Shown: positions 1-6,780 of the stretch, one piece after another | Position numbering within the stretch: position 1 is the stretch's first letter | Layout of the letters: the number at the start of each line of letters is the position of its first letter | Assembly (NCBI GenBank): GCA_947474485.1 | Contig: CANJJP010000084.1 | Span: 1 to 6,981, forward strand | Source: Bacteroidota bacterium | Lineage (GTDB): Bacteria; Bacteroidota; Bacteroidia; B-17B0; Aurantibacillaceae | Direction: 5' to 3' | Length of the DNA stretch: 6,981 nucleotides | Translations under genes and position numbers: made by a program | Notes under the pieces: model-generated | The model's input: the letters and a program-made list of their open reading frames with translations, nothing else | The model's database searches: none | Told to the model about the DNA's origin: nothing

Positions 1-180
1 AAGCTGAAAATTATGAAAGAGAAAATAGTTGTCCTAGCTAAACGATTCTTTGCTATACCAGTGTTCTTTTCCTATTCAATGGCTTATGGAATTTACAAGC
101 TACTTAAATCATACAATAATCCTACCAACAAAAAATCAAAACCTCCTGATGAGTTCCAATTATTTTTTAACTTTGATTGA
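1..180 (+). CDS. C-terminal end of an unidentified protein (5' end outside the window)
   Basis: Frame 1 is open from the first base to a TGA at 178-180, giving 59 residues. The segment has a basic and hydrophobic stretch (about residues 9-35, including the run AKRFFAIPVFFSYSMAYG), then a polar Lys/Pro/Asn-rich tail ending in FFNFD. The hydrophobic part could be a single membrane helix or an amphipathic membrane-associated helix. I do not recognise the family. An ATG at 13 would give a free-standing 55-residue protein, but the frame is open upstream of it, so a truncated longer gene is at least as likely. It lies on the same strand as the transporter, 128 bases upstream of that gene's preferred start. 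No convincing terminator is visible after it. Confidence 0.5.
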   Translation, partial: KLKIMKEKIVVLAKRFFAIPVFFSYSMAYGIYKLLKSYNNPTNKKSKPPDEFQLFFNFD

Positions 181-308
181 ATAATGGGGAAACTCCGGTC
201 ATATTAATGCACGCTTATTTACAAGTAGTTAAACTGTTAATAGCAATGTAAATAACTCCTTTAAAAATGGGAGGTAGATTTATCATTTATTCTCTAACTT
301 GCCATACT

Positions 309-1730
309 ATGGAAAGCAATCAACAAAAAACGCCTGGTTCATTTTATGTACTCATCTCCGTCTTCTTTTTTTGGGGATTTGTGGCAGCAAGTAATACAAT
401 ACTAATTCCCCTTTTCAAGAAACATTTCGACTTAAGTCAATCGCAATCGCAATTGGTTGATTCGGCTTTTTATGTTGCCTATGGAGTTGGTTCTTTAATT
501 TATTTTTTATGGTCGGTACTAGCGGGTGACCCACTAAACAAGATTGGTTATAAAAAAGGATTGATACTTGGTTTGCTTATTTCTGCAGCTGGCACTTTAG
601 TATTTATACCGGCAGCAAGTAGTAGTTCTTTTCCATTAATGTTAGCTGCACTCTTTTTAGTTGCCTTTGGTTTTGCGTTACAACAAATTGTTGCTAATCC
701 TTATGTAATAGCATTGGGAAGCCCTGAAACAGGCGCACACAGAAACACTTTGGCAGGGGCAATTAATTCATTTGGAACTACAATTGGTCCTTTACTTGTT
801 GGATATGCAATTTTTGGAGGTATTGAAAATACAGATGAAACAACAGGTTTAGAAACAGTAAAAACTCCATACTTAATTTTAGGTATTGCATTTGTTTTGT
901 TTGCAGTATTACTTGGTTTTTCAAAATTACCGCCTATTAAAAACGAAGAAAAAGCAAGTTTTGATTTAGGTGTTTTTAAATTCCCTCAACTTATTTTAGG
1001 AATGATTGCCATCTTTATCTACGTTGGTGTTGAAGTTGGTGTGCAAAGTAATTTACCCGAGTTAATGAAACAACCTGAATACCTCGGATTAGAAGCGGGG
1101 AAAACTGTTCACTTTATTTCATTGTATTGGGGATGTTTAATGATAGGCCGTTGGACAGGCTCTATTAACGCGTTTAACCTGAGCAAAAATGTGAAAAGCA
1201 TTTTAAATGTTGTGATTCCATTTGTTGCCTTTGGAGTAATTGTTTTAGTAAACTACATTAAAGGAAGTCCAATAATGGATTTACTTTATTTTAGTCCCTT
1301 CATTTTAATTTTAATAGCTGTTTCCTTTATTGTGAAACAAAAGCCTGCCTTAACTATGCTCGTTTTTGGTGGATTATCAGTAGTAATGATGTTAGTTGGT
1401 TTAGCAACCGTTGGGAAAATTTCATTGTACTCGTTTATCAGCGCTGGTCTATTTTGCTCAGTAATGTGGCCTTGCATTTTTGCTTTATCCATTGCAGGTT
1501 TAGGCAAATACACTCCACAAGGCTCAGCATTATTAGTAATGATGATTGTTGGAGGCGCTTGTATACCTTGGTTACAAGGCAAGTTATCAGAAAGCATAGG
1601 AATTCATTTATCGTACATAATACCTGTTGTTTGCTTTTTATACTTAGCCTTTTTTGGATGGAAAGTAAAACGAGTATTAAAAGCACAAGGAGTTGATTAC
1701 GATGCTGAAACAACAAGTGGAGGACATTAA
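309..1730 (+). CDS. MFS sugar transporter of the FucP / fucose-galactose-glucose (FHS) family
   Basis: This is an inner-membrane transporter, probably for a monosaccharide; the substrate cannot be read from sequence. Family marks seen are FFFWGF at residues 19-24 in TM1, ANPYVIALGSPETGAHR at 129-145 after TM4, and NSFGTTIGP at 153-161 in TM5. The cytoplasmic central loop is about 206-224. The preferred start is the ATG at 309 (473 residues), because it places a short polar tail before TM1. The in-frame ATG at 267 would add 14 residues with no family likeness. Two things are odd. The positions matching Asp46 and Glu135 of E. coli FucP, needed there for proton coupling, are Thr30 and Gln126. 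The C-terminal half also seems to carry eight rather than six hydrophobic segments, with extra ones near 324-342 and 345-366. The GNAT gene follows after one base. Confidence 0.88.
   Translation: MESNQQKTPGSFYVLISVFFFWGFVAASNTILIPLFKKHFDLSQSQSQLVDSAFYVAYGVGSLIYFLWSVLAGDPLNKIGYKKGLILGLLISAAGTLVFIPAASSSSFPLMLAALFLVAFGFALQQIVANPYVIALGSPETGAHRNTLAGAINSFGTTIGPLLVGYAIFGGIENTDETTGLETVKTPYLILGIAFVLFAVLLGFSKLPPIKNEEKASFDLGVFKFPQLILGMIAIFIYVGVEVGVQSNLPELMKQPEYLGLEAGKTVHFISLYWGCLMIGRWTGSINAFNLSKNVKSILNVVIPFVAFGVIVLVNYIKGSPIMDLLYFSPFILILIAVSFIVKQKPALTMLVFGGLSVVMMLVGLATVGKISLYSFISAGLFCSVMWPCIFALSIAGLGKYTPQGSALLVMMIVGGACIPWLQGKLSESIGIHLSYIIPVVCFLYLAFFGWKVKRVLKAQGVDYDAETTSGGH
1719..1723 (+). promoter_or_regulatory. 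Strong Shine-Dalgarno site for the GNAT gene, inside the transporter's 3' end
   Basis: GGAGG lies 8 bases before the ATG at 1732 and overlaps the last codons of the transporter (Ser-Gly-Gly-His). Bacteroidota genes often lack a clear site of this type, so its presence helps choose the ATG at 1732 over the in-frame ATG at 1693 for the acetyltransferase. Confidence 0.6.
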
Positions 1731-1731
1731 T

Positions 1732-2226
1732 ATGATACAATTTATTTTAGCTAAACAGCAGGATTTAGAAAAAATAGTAGGTACGTATAATGCAAGTATC
1801 CCCGGAAGACTAGCAACTGCTGATCTTATAGAGGTAAGTACAGAAAGTAAACAAAAATGGTTTGATGATCATAATGAAGATAAAAGGCCATTATGGATTA
1901 TTACATTCAACAACCAATATGCAGGCTGGATGAGTTTCAGTAGTTTTTATGGAAGACCTGCTTACGATGCAACCGTTGAAGTAAGCATTTACATTGAACC
2001 TATTATGCAAGGCAAAGGCATAGGAAAAGAAGCGCTAAACTATGCTGAGCCCGAAGCAAAAAAAAGAAACATTAAAACATTACTAGGTTTTATATTTGGA
2101 CATAACGAACCAAGCTTAATTTTGTTCTACAAACAAGGTTATGCCAAATGGGCGCAATTGCCTGAAATAGCTAATATGGAAAGTGTTTTAAGAGATTTGA
2201 TAATACTTGGGAAGAAATTAGTTTAA
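1732..2226 (+). CDS. GNAT N-acetyltransferase, phosphinothricin acetyltransferase (Pat/Bar)-like
   Basis: This is a predicted cytosolic acetyl-CoA-dependent N-acyltransferase of 164 residues, close to the usual length for the Pat/Bar group. Seen in order: an N-terminal segment with YNASIPGRLATADL at 19-32, the block AGWMSFSSFYGRPAYDATVE at 64-83, the acetyl-CoA pyrophosphate loop QGKGIG at 93-98, and GFIFGHNEPS at 119-128 followed by the C-terminal strand. These blocks are typical of enzymes annotated as phosphinothricin acetyltransferase. Many such homologues act on other amines or amino-acid analogues (for example methionine sulfoximine), so the true substrate is unknown. The start at 1732 is preferred because the GGAGG site is 8 bases upstream and the first residues (MIQFILA) form the expected first strand. 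Starting at 1693 would add 13 residues inside the transporter gene. Only one base separates the two genes, so co-transcription and translational coupling are likely. Confidence 0.88.
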   Translation: MIQFILAKQQDLEKIVGTYNASIPGRLATADLIEVSTESKQKWFDDHNEDKRPLWIITFNNQYAGWMSFSSFYGRPAYDATVEVSIYIEPIMQGKGIGKEALNYAEPEAKKRNIKTLLGFIFGHNEPSLILFYKQGYAKWAQLPEIANMESVLRDLIILGKKLV

Positions 2227-2265
2227 TAATTCTTTCAACAAAACCTGATTCCGACTTTTAATCTT

Positions 2266-2273
2266 TAAATTTG
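2266..2273 (+). promoter_or_regulatory. Candidate Bacteroidota -7 promoter element for the DUF2130 gene
   Basis: TAAATTTG is an exact match to the TAnnTTTG element of the phylum's primary sigma factor. It lies in the 79-base gap between the acetyltransferase and the DUF2130 gene, 32 bases before the ATG at 2306. I do not find a matching TTTG about 19 bases upstream, so only half of the promoter is supported. In AT-rich DNA such matches also occur by chance. Confidence 0.35.
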
Positions 2274-2305
2274 TAGAAGTAGAAATTACTTTAATAATTA
2301 CATTC

Positions 2306-3523
2306 ATGTCTCAATCCAATATAAAATGTCCTAGTTGTGGGCATCAGTTCGAAGCTACTGACGCGCTTAAAGATGAAATTCAAAAAGAGTTTAGAGCAAA
2401 GGCAACAGCGTGGCAAGCGCAAAAAGAAGAGGAATACAAAAAGAAAGAAGAAGCTTTTAATTTACAATTAGATGCAGCATTGCTTGCACAAAAGAAAACT
2501 GTTGAAGAACAATTAAGAAAAAACATTTCGGGCGATTTCGAAAATCAATTAAAAGCATTAAGCGAGAGTAATAAAGAAAACGAAGAAAAACTAAAAAATT
2601 CGCGTGCTAAGGAATTAGAGTTTTTGAAAAAGGAAAATGATTTTAAACAAAAAGAAGCGGAGCTAGAAATTGTATTACAACGCAAGCTACAAGAAGAGCG
2701 CACCAGTTTAGTTGAGCAAATAAAAAAGCAAGAGCAAGAAAAAAACGCTTTAAAAGACAATGAGTTTCAACTAAAACAAAAGGAGTTTGAAAAACAAATT
2801 GAAGATCAAAAAAAATTAATTGATGAGATGAAACGCCGTGCAGAGCAAGGCAGCATGCAGTTACAAGGCGAAGTACAAGAATTGGCCTTAGAAGAATTAT
2901 TAAAAACTGCTTTTCCATTTGATACGATATCAGAAGTTGGTAAAGGAGTAAAAGGTGCAGACGCCATACAAACTGTAAGAAACAAACAAGGGCAAGATTG
3001 CGGAAAAATAATTTACGAAAGCAAACGTACAAAAGCATTTAGCAACGATTGGATAGAAAAATTAAAAGTAGATATGCGCGCGCAACAAGCTGATGTAGCA
3101 GTGTTGGTGAGCGAAGTATTGCCAAAAGATTTGGATACTTTTGGAGAGAAAGATGGTGTTTGGATTTGTCGTTTTTCGGAAGTAAAAGCACTTTCTACTT
3201 TATTACGTGATGGTATAATTAAAATATACACTGCAACAAAATCGGAAGATAATAAAGGTGAAAAAATGACGATGCTTTATAGTTATTTAACCAGCAATGA
3301 ATTTTCTGGGCAATGGAAAGCCATACGTGAAGGCTTTATGAGCATGAGGCATTCGATACAAAAAGAGCGTGATTCAATGGAAAAATTGTGGAAAGCTAGA
3401 GAAAAACAACTAGAGAAAATTTTATTAAACGCTGCTCACATACAAGGTTCTGTTGAGGGAATAGCAGGTAGTGATTCGGTTAATTTAAGTATTACAGATG
3501 ATGAAAATTTAATGCTTGAATAA
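2306..3523 (+). CDS. DUF2130 protein: zinc knuckle, long coiled coil and nuclease-like core
   Basis: This 405-residue protein carries the DUF2130 family signature; its biochemical role is not established to my knowledge. The N-terminus has one CPSCGH knuckle (Cys8, Cys11), which looks like half of a zinc ribbon. Residues about 20-185 are rich in Lys, Glu and Gln and strongly predicted to be coiled coil. The core at about 186-310 has the order expected for a PD-(D/E)XK nuclease fold: a helix with Glu192 and Glu196, Asp219 in GADAI, the ExK triplet Glu238-Ser-Lys240 in IIYESKR, then a helix with Gln260/Gln261 before the strand ADVAVLVS. Residues 315-380 are helical and charged. No signal peptide or membrane segment is seen, so it should be cytosolic. 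The ATG at 2306 is the first start and places the knuckle at the usual N-terminal position. Assignment to the family is confident; nuclease activity is inference. Confidence 0.88.
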   Translation: MSQSNIKCPSCGHQFEATDALKDEIQKEFRAKATAWQAQKEEEYKKKEEAFNLQLDAALLAQKKTVEEQLRKNISGDFENQLKALSESNKENEEKLKNSRAKELEFLKKENDFKQKEAELEIVLQRKLQEERTSLVEQIKKQEQEKNALKDNEFQLKQKEFEKQIEDQKKLIDEMKRRAEQGSMQLQGEVQELALEELLKTAFPFDTISEVGKGVKGADAIQTVRNKQGQDCGKIIYESKRTKAFSNDWIEKLKVDMRAQQADVAVLVSEVLPKDLDTFGEKDGVWICRFSEVKALSTLLRDGIIKIYTATKSEDNKGEKMTMLYSYLTSNEFSGQWKAIREGFMSMRHSIQKERDSMEKLWKAREKQLEKILLNAAHIQGSVEGIAGSDSVNLSITDDENLMLE

Positions 3524-3532
3524 ATTAAATTT
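3505..3532. terminator. A/T-only inverted repeat across both convergent stop codons, possible weak bidirectional terminator
   Basis: The arms AAATTTAAT (3505-3513) and ATTAAATTT (3524-3532) are perfect reverse complements, separated by a 10-base loop. On the + strand CTTTTCTT follows; on the - strand TTTC follows. The repeat contains the stop codons of both the DUF2130 gene and rpoN. There are no G:C pairs in the stem, so a hairpin would be weak, and chance is a fair alternative in such AT-rich DNA. Confidence 0.3.
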
Positions 3533-5030
3533 CTTTTCTTAAACGCGCCACAGGAATATCAAGCTGCTCACGGTATTTAGCGATGGTACGACGAGCAATA
3601 TTGTACCCCTTTTCTTTTAATGCAATCATAAGTGCATCATCCGTAAGTGGTTTTTTCTTGCTTTCAGCTTCAATACAATCTTTCAAAATTTTCTTTACCT
3701 CACGAGTAGAAACTTCTTCTCCACTTTCTGTACTAAGCGACTCAGAGAAAAACGATTTAAGTAAAAAACTACCAAATGGTGTTGTTACATATTTACTATT
3801 TGCCACACGCGAAACAGTAGAAATATCTAAGCCAATAGATTCTGCAATGTCCTTTAAAATCATTGGTTTCAGCTTAGTTTCATCGCCCGTCATAAAATAC
3901 TCTTCTTGATATTTCATAATCGAATTCATGGTAACCAATAATGTTTGTTGACGTTGAAATAATGCATCAATAAACCATTGCGCCGATTCTATTTTACTTT
4001 TTACAAATGTTGTTGCCTCTTTGCTCGAGCGGTCTTTATTTTTAGAATACTCTGTAAGCATTTCTAAATAATCTTTACTCAACTTTAACTCAGGCATGTT
4101 ACGCTGATTTAAAGAAAGTTCTAATTTTCCTTCCGAATTTGCAATCACAAAATCAGGGGTGATAGATCCTGCATTGGTTGAACCGGCAGATGAACCGCCT
4201 GGTTTAGGATTAAGATGAGTAATCTCCGCAATAATATCTTTTAATTCTTCTTCATCCGTAATTTCTAGTGCCTTGGCAATTTTATCGTAATGTTTTTTCG
4301 AAAACTCATCCATGTAATGTTTTACAACATCAATAGCAAAATGCACCTCTCTTGTTTTCGTTAATTTTTTTTCTAATTGTAACAACAAACATTCTTGCAA
4401 ATTACGAGCTCCAACTCCAGCAGGGTCAAACGTTTGAATAATCTTCAATACTTGTTCAATCTCTGCAACATTGGTTTGTAAGTTTTGAGAAAAGGCAATA
4501 TCATCAACAATCGAATCAATATCTCTTCTTAAATAACCATCGTCATCAATACACCCAATTAGATAAAGTCCGATTTTATATTCGTGATCGCTTAAATCAC
4601 GCAAACCCATTTGTTGTTCTAACACATCATGAAATCCAGGACCAACAGTGAGTGGCGATTCTCTTTTGTCGTCGTCCTTACCTGCATTTGTTATTTCATA
4701 TTTATAATCAGCTCCTTCTTCTTCATCCATGTAATCCTCAAAAGTAACTTCGTCGTCCATACGCTCCGCCTCTTCCATTCCGCCCTCGTCCTCTTCAAAA
4801 TTATCTTCGGTTACTTCATCATCCTGATCTAAAATATCATCTTCAAAATCTTCTTGAATTTCATCGTCTGCATCTTCAGTGCCCTCTTCCAAAGCAGGGT
4901 TTGCTTCTAGTTCTTCCTTAATGCGTTGTTCTAATGCGATAGTTGGCAGTTGCAGCAATTTCATTAGTTGAATTTGCTGCGGAGAAAGTTTTTGTTGCAG
5001 CCTAAATTGCTGCGATTGTTTCATTGCCAT
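3525..5030 (-). CDS. rpoN: RNA polymerase sigma-54 factor
   Basis: This sigma factor binds core RNA polymerase and directs it to -24/-12 promoters, where an AAA+ activator must drive open-complex formation. The 501 residues show all regions. Region I is at about 1-50 (LQQKLSPQQIQLMKLLQLPT at 11-30). An unusually acidic region II follows at 51-110. The core-binding domain is at about 125-320, including FDPAGVGARNLQECLLLQL at 201-219. The helix-turn-helix is at about 391-412 (LKDIAESIGLDISTVSR), and the RpoN box ARRTIAKYRE, which reads the -24 element, is at 479-488. E. coli RpoN is 477 residues, so this protein is complete and slightly longer, mainly in region II. The start could be Met1 or Met3. 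The gene ends one base from the convergent DUF2130 gene and begins 49 bases after the helical-repeat gene on the same strand. No activator protein is encoded in the window. Confidence 0.97.
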   Translation of the reverse strand: MAMKQSQQFRLQQKLSPQQIQLMKLLQLPTIALEQRIKEELEANPALEEGTEDADDEIQEDFEDDILDQDDEVTEDNFEEDEGGMEEAERMDDEVTFEDYMDEEEGADYKYEITNAGKDDDKRESPLTVGPGFHDVLEQQMGLRDLSDHEYKIGLYLIGCIDDDGYLRRDIDSIVDDIAFSQNLQTNVAEIEQVLKIIQTFDPAGVGARNLQECLLLQLEKKLTKTREVHFAIDVVKHYMDEFSKKHYDKIAKALEITDEEELKDIIAEITHLNPKPGGSSAGSTNAGSITPDFVIANSEGKLELSLNQRNMPELKLSKDYLEMLTEYSKNKDRSSKEATTFVKSKIESAQWFIDALFQRQQTLLVTMNSIMKYQEEYFMTGDETKLKPMILKDIAESIGLDISTVSRVANSKYVTTPFGSFLLKSFFSESLSTESGEEVSTREVKKILKDCIEAESKKKPLTDDALMIALKEKGYNIARRTIAKYREQLDIPVARLRKEI

Positions 5031-5079
5031 GCTACGAAGATAAGAGTTTTATCACAATTAATAATTCAATTTTTCAGGA

Positions 5080-6624
5080 TTATTTTAAAAGTTGCTTGGC
5101 TTTTTGTTGCACAATTTCTTGCATGGTTTTGTTTTCAATTTTGCTTTCTAGCCACGAAACCATATCAAAATAAATGAATGCTCTTTTTTCGAACCTGTTG
5201 TTCTCAATTTTTTTCATTTGTTGTTTTAGTAAAGCGAATTGTTTTATGGTTTTAGAGCGTGTATCGGTCTTTTTAATGTTCCGTAAAAACTTCATAATTA
5301 ATTGCTGATAACTAACAAAGTTTTGCTTTTTCTGCAAGAAACGATAAGTAGATAAAATGTTATACTGTATCATCTCCGAATCTCCCAATTCATAGTAACA
5401 AATAAGTCTTAGAATTCGAGCAAAGGATTGCAAGTCCTCTCGGGTGTCGGAAACACGTTCATTAATAATTTTATTCAACCATTTTAAAGCAGTTTTAAAT
5501 TGATAGGCACCAAAATACAAACAGGCAATTTTGTAATAAAAAATCAATAGCGTGTTTCTATTTAATTTTGGAAAGAAACTTAAGAGTTCCTTTTCTAATG
5601 CATTTACAATACGGGTTCCCGATTTAAACTCCCCCAACATAAAATGCCTGTTCATTTCATGAATATAAATTGCTTTAAATAAATTTAAATTCAAGTTTTC
5701 AGTTAACAGAATATCCTTTTGTCGCTTTAAGGATATAAGTAGTAAATGGGTTTCTTTAAACTCTGAATAAAGAAGTAATTTATTTTGAGCAACTAGCAAG
5801 TTATTAAGCGCCTTAATATAATGCTCTGTTTTTACCTTTTTGAGTTGAGGGTTTTCTTCAAAAACAGCGAGGGATTTTTTTGCATACTTGTATCCTTCTT
5901 TAAAGTTTTGTACGAAAAAATAAAATGCAGTAACTGTTCCGTACAAATAAAGATTTTCCAATACAGATAATTGCCTTGGATTAAAGCTGGGCAAATTAGA
6001 TTGGTAATATTCACGCACTTGCTTTAAATCCTCAGTGTTTCTAATAAATCCAACTCTTTGGTAATAAGTAGTTAAACTAATTGATAAATTTGAAAATCTA
6101 TTTATATTTTGCAATTGCCTACCTACCTCGGCAATCTCATCAATTAATTTTTGAATTCGATTGCTTGTATTTACTTCTGAAGTTTGCAGTACTGCTGCTT
6201 TTTCAATTTCTAACAACTCTAACAACATTATAAGTTGAAGATTTTCGCGAGCAATAATTTTAGTTTTATCAATTAAAGTTAAACTCTCGGTGTACAAACA
6301 TTTATTATATAAAAAACGCGCGTACTCAACTTGCCTGGCCACCATGTTGTTTTGTGTCATGGCGGAGTTATTCAATAAACTAGCTAATATTTGTTTATAC
6401 AAATTCACTTTCAAATTTGGAATTTGCTTTTCATTCAGTCCCTTTATATTCAGTAATTGTTGCTCATCATAAACTTTTTGTTTTTCTACTACATCAAAAA
6501 CCTGTACAAATTTTTTATCATTTGTGATATATGACCTTCCTGCATAAATCTTAAACTGTCTCTTTTCACTCTTAGTGAGTGATTTTATAAGATGAAAAAG
6601 AAACTCGTTTTTGTTTTTAGACAT
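5080..6624 (-). CDS. Uncharacterised all-helical TPR-like protein
   Basis: I cannot assign a function to this 514-residue protein. It has no signal peptide or membrane segment and is rich in Lys, Asn, Leu and Tyr. The N-terminal 85 residues (FLFHLIKSLTKSEKRQFKIY at 8-27) look like a separate helical domain. The rest reads as helix pairs of TPR type. The best is 359-390, with A367, G372, Y374, A379 and L380 at TPR-consensus positions. Weaker units lie near 101-125, 226-257, 268-300 and 313-347. Such solenoids usually bind other proteins, so a scaffold or adaptor role is a reasonable inference but no partner is visible. The ATG at 6624 is the first in the frame and opens with a polar tail (MSKNKN). 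The gene precedes rpoN by 49 bases on the same strand and is divergent from fabH. Length and composition do not suggest truncation. Confidence 0.8.
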   Translation of the reverse strand: MSKNKNEFLFHLIKSLTKSEKRQFKIYAGRSYITNDKKFVQVFDVVEKQKVYDEQQLLNIKGLNEKQIPNLKVNLYKQILASLLNNSAMTQNNMVARQVEYARFLYNKCLYTESLTLIDKTKIIARENLQLIMLLELLEIEKAAVLQTSEVNTSNRIQKLIDEIAEVGRQLQNINRFSNLSISLTTYYQRVGFIRNTEDLKQVREYYQSNLPSFNPRQLSVLENLYLYGTVTAFYFFVQNFKEGYKYAKKSLAVFEENPQLKKVKTEHYIKALNNLLVAQNKLLLYSEFKETHLLLISLKRQKDILLTENLNLNLFKAIYIHEMNRHFMLGEFKSGTRIVNALEKELLSFFPKLNRNTLLIFYYKIACLYFGAYQFKTALKWLNKIINERVSDTREDLQSFARILRLICYYELGDSEMIQYNILSTYRFLQKKQNFVSYQQLIMKFLRNIKKTDTRSKTIKQFALLKQQMKKIENNRFEKRAFIYFDMVSWLESKIENKTMQEIVQQKAKQLLK

Positions 6625-6780
6625 TGTATTTAAAATATAATTTAATCATAAATATACCAATAAAATCAATAAATAAATACATACATTTGTAAATAATGAG
6701 TGTTTTGAATGTTGTATTAGTTTTTTAAATAATTTCAGTTTTATCCATGGAATGGAATATATTTGACAAAAATAATTTTG
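6625..6780. promoter_or_regulatory. Divergent AT-rich intergenic region between the TPR-like gene and fabH
   Basis: These 156 bases must carry the starts of transcription for both outward-facing genes. On the + strand, three exact matches to TAnnTTTG occur: TACATTTG at 6682-6689, TATATTTG at 6758-6765 and TAATTTTG at 6773-6780. The last abuts the fabH ATG, so it cannot serve a normal leader. On the - strand only imperfect matches are present (TATATTTT, complement of 6632-6639, 18 bases after a TTG), and that one would give an almost leaderless mRNA. No riboswitch or clear repressor operator is seen. Confidence 0.5.
6758..6765 (+). promoter_or_regulatory. fabH: Candidate -7 promoter element for fabH
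   Basis: TATATTTG matches TAnnTTTG exactly and would give a leader of roughly 10 bases before the ATG at 6781. The TTTT at 6739-6742, about 15 bases upstream, is at best a poor -33 element. The alternative TACATTTG at 6682-6689 would give a leader of about 85 bases; I cannot choose between them from sequence. Confidence 0.3.

Noticed and set aside
267..308. Longer N-terminus for the sugar transporter from the ATG at 267
   Set aside because: The 14 added residues (MGGRFIIYSLTCHT) have no family likeness and the ATG at 309 gives a normal short tail before the first membrane helix.
1286..1740. Open frames on the other strand or frame within the transporter gene (1286-1597 -, 1438-1740 -, 1454-1696 +)
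   Set aside because: They lie wholly or almost wholly within the well-supported transporter gene and their translations show no family features; the low-complexity frames opposite the DUF2130 coiled coil and rpoN fail for the same reason.
2222..2299. Direct repeat TTTAATAATT at 2222-2231 and 2290-2299 flanking the gap before the DUF2130 gene
   Set aside because: Ten A/T-only bases recurring in AT-rich DNA is expected by chance, and nothing between the copies looks like a mobile element.
4945..4956. Sigma-54-like sequence TTGGCAGTTGCAGC inside rpoN
   Set aside because: The GG and GC pairs are 5 or 8 bases apart, not the required 10, and the site lies within coding sequence.
5039..5053. Small inverted repeat GATAA-5 bases-TTATC in the gap before rpoN
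   Set aside because: The five-base stem has one G:C pair and no following T-run, so it is too weak for a terminator and likely by chance; a weak -7-like TATCTTCG there has a mismatch and a poorly spaced TTG.
6684..6698. Near-palindrome ATTTGTAAAT / CATT...AATG upstream of fabH as a repressor operator
   Set aside because: It is short, purely AT-driven and matches no operator of a fatty acid regulator that I can recognise.
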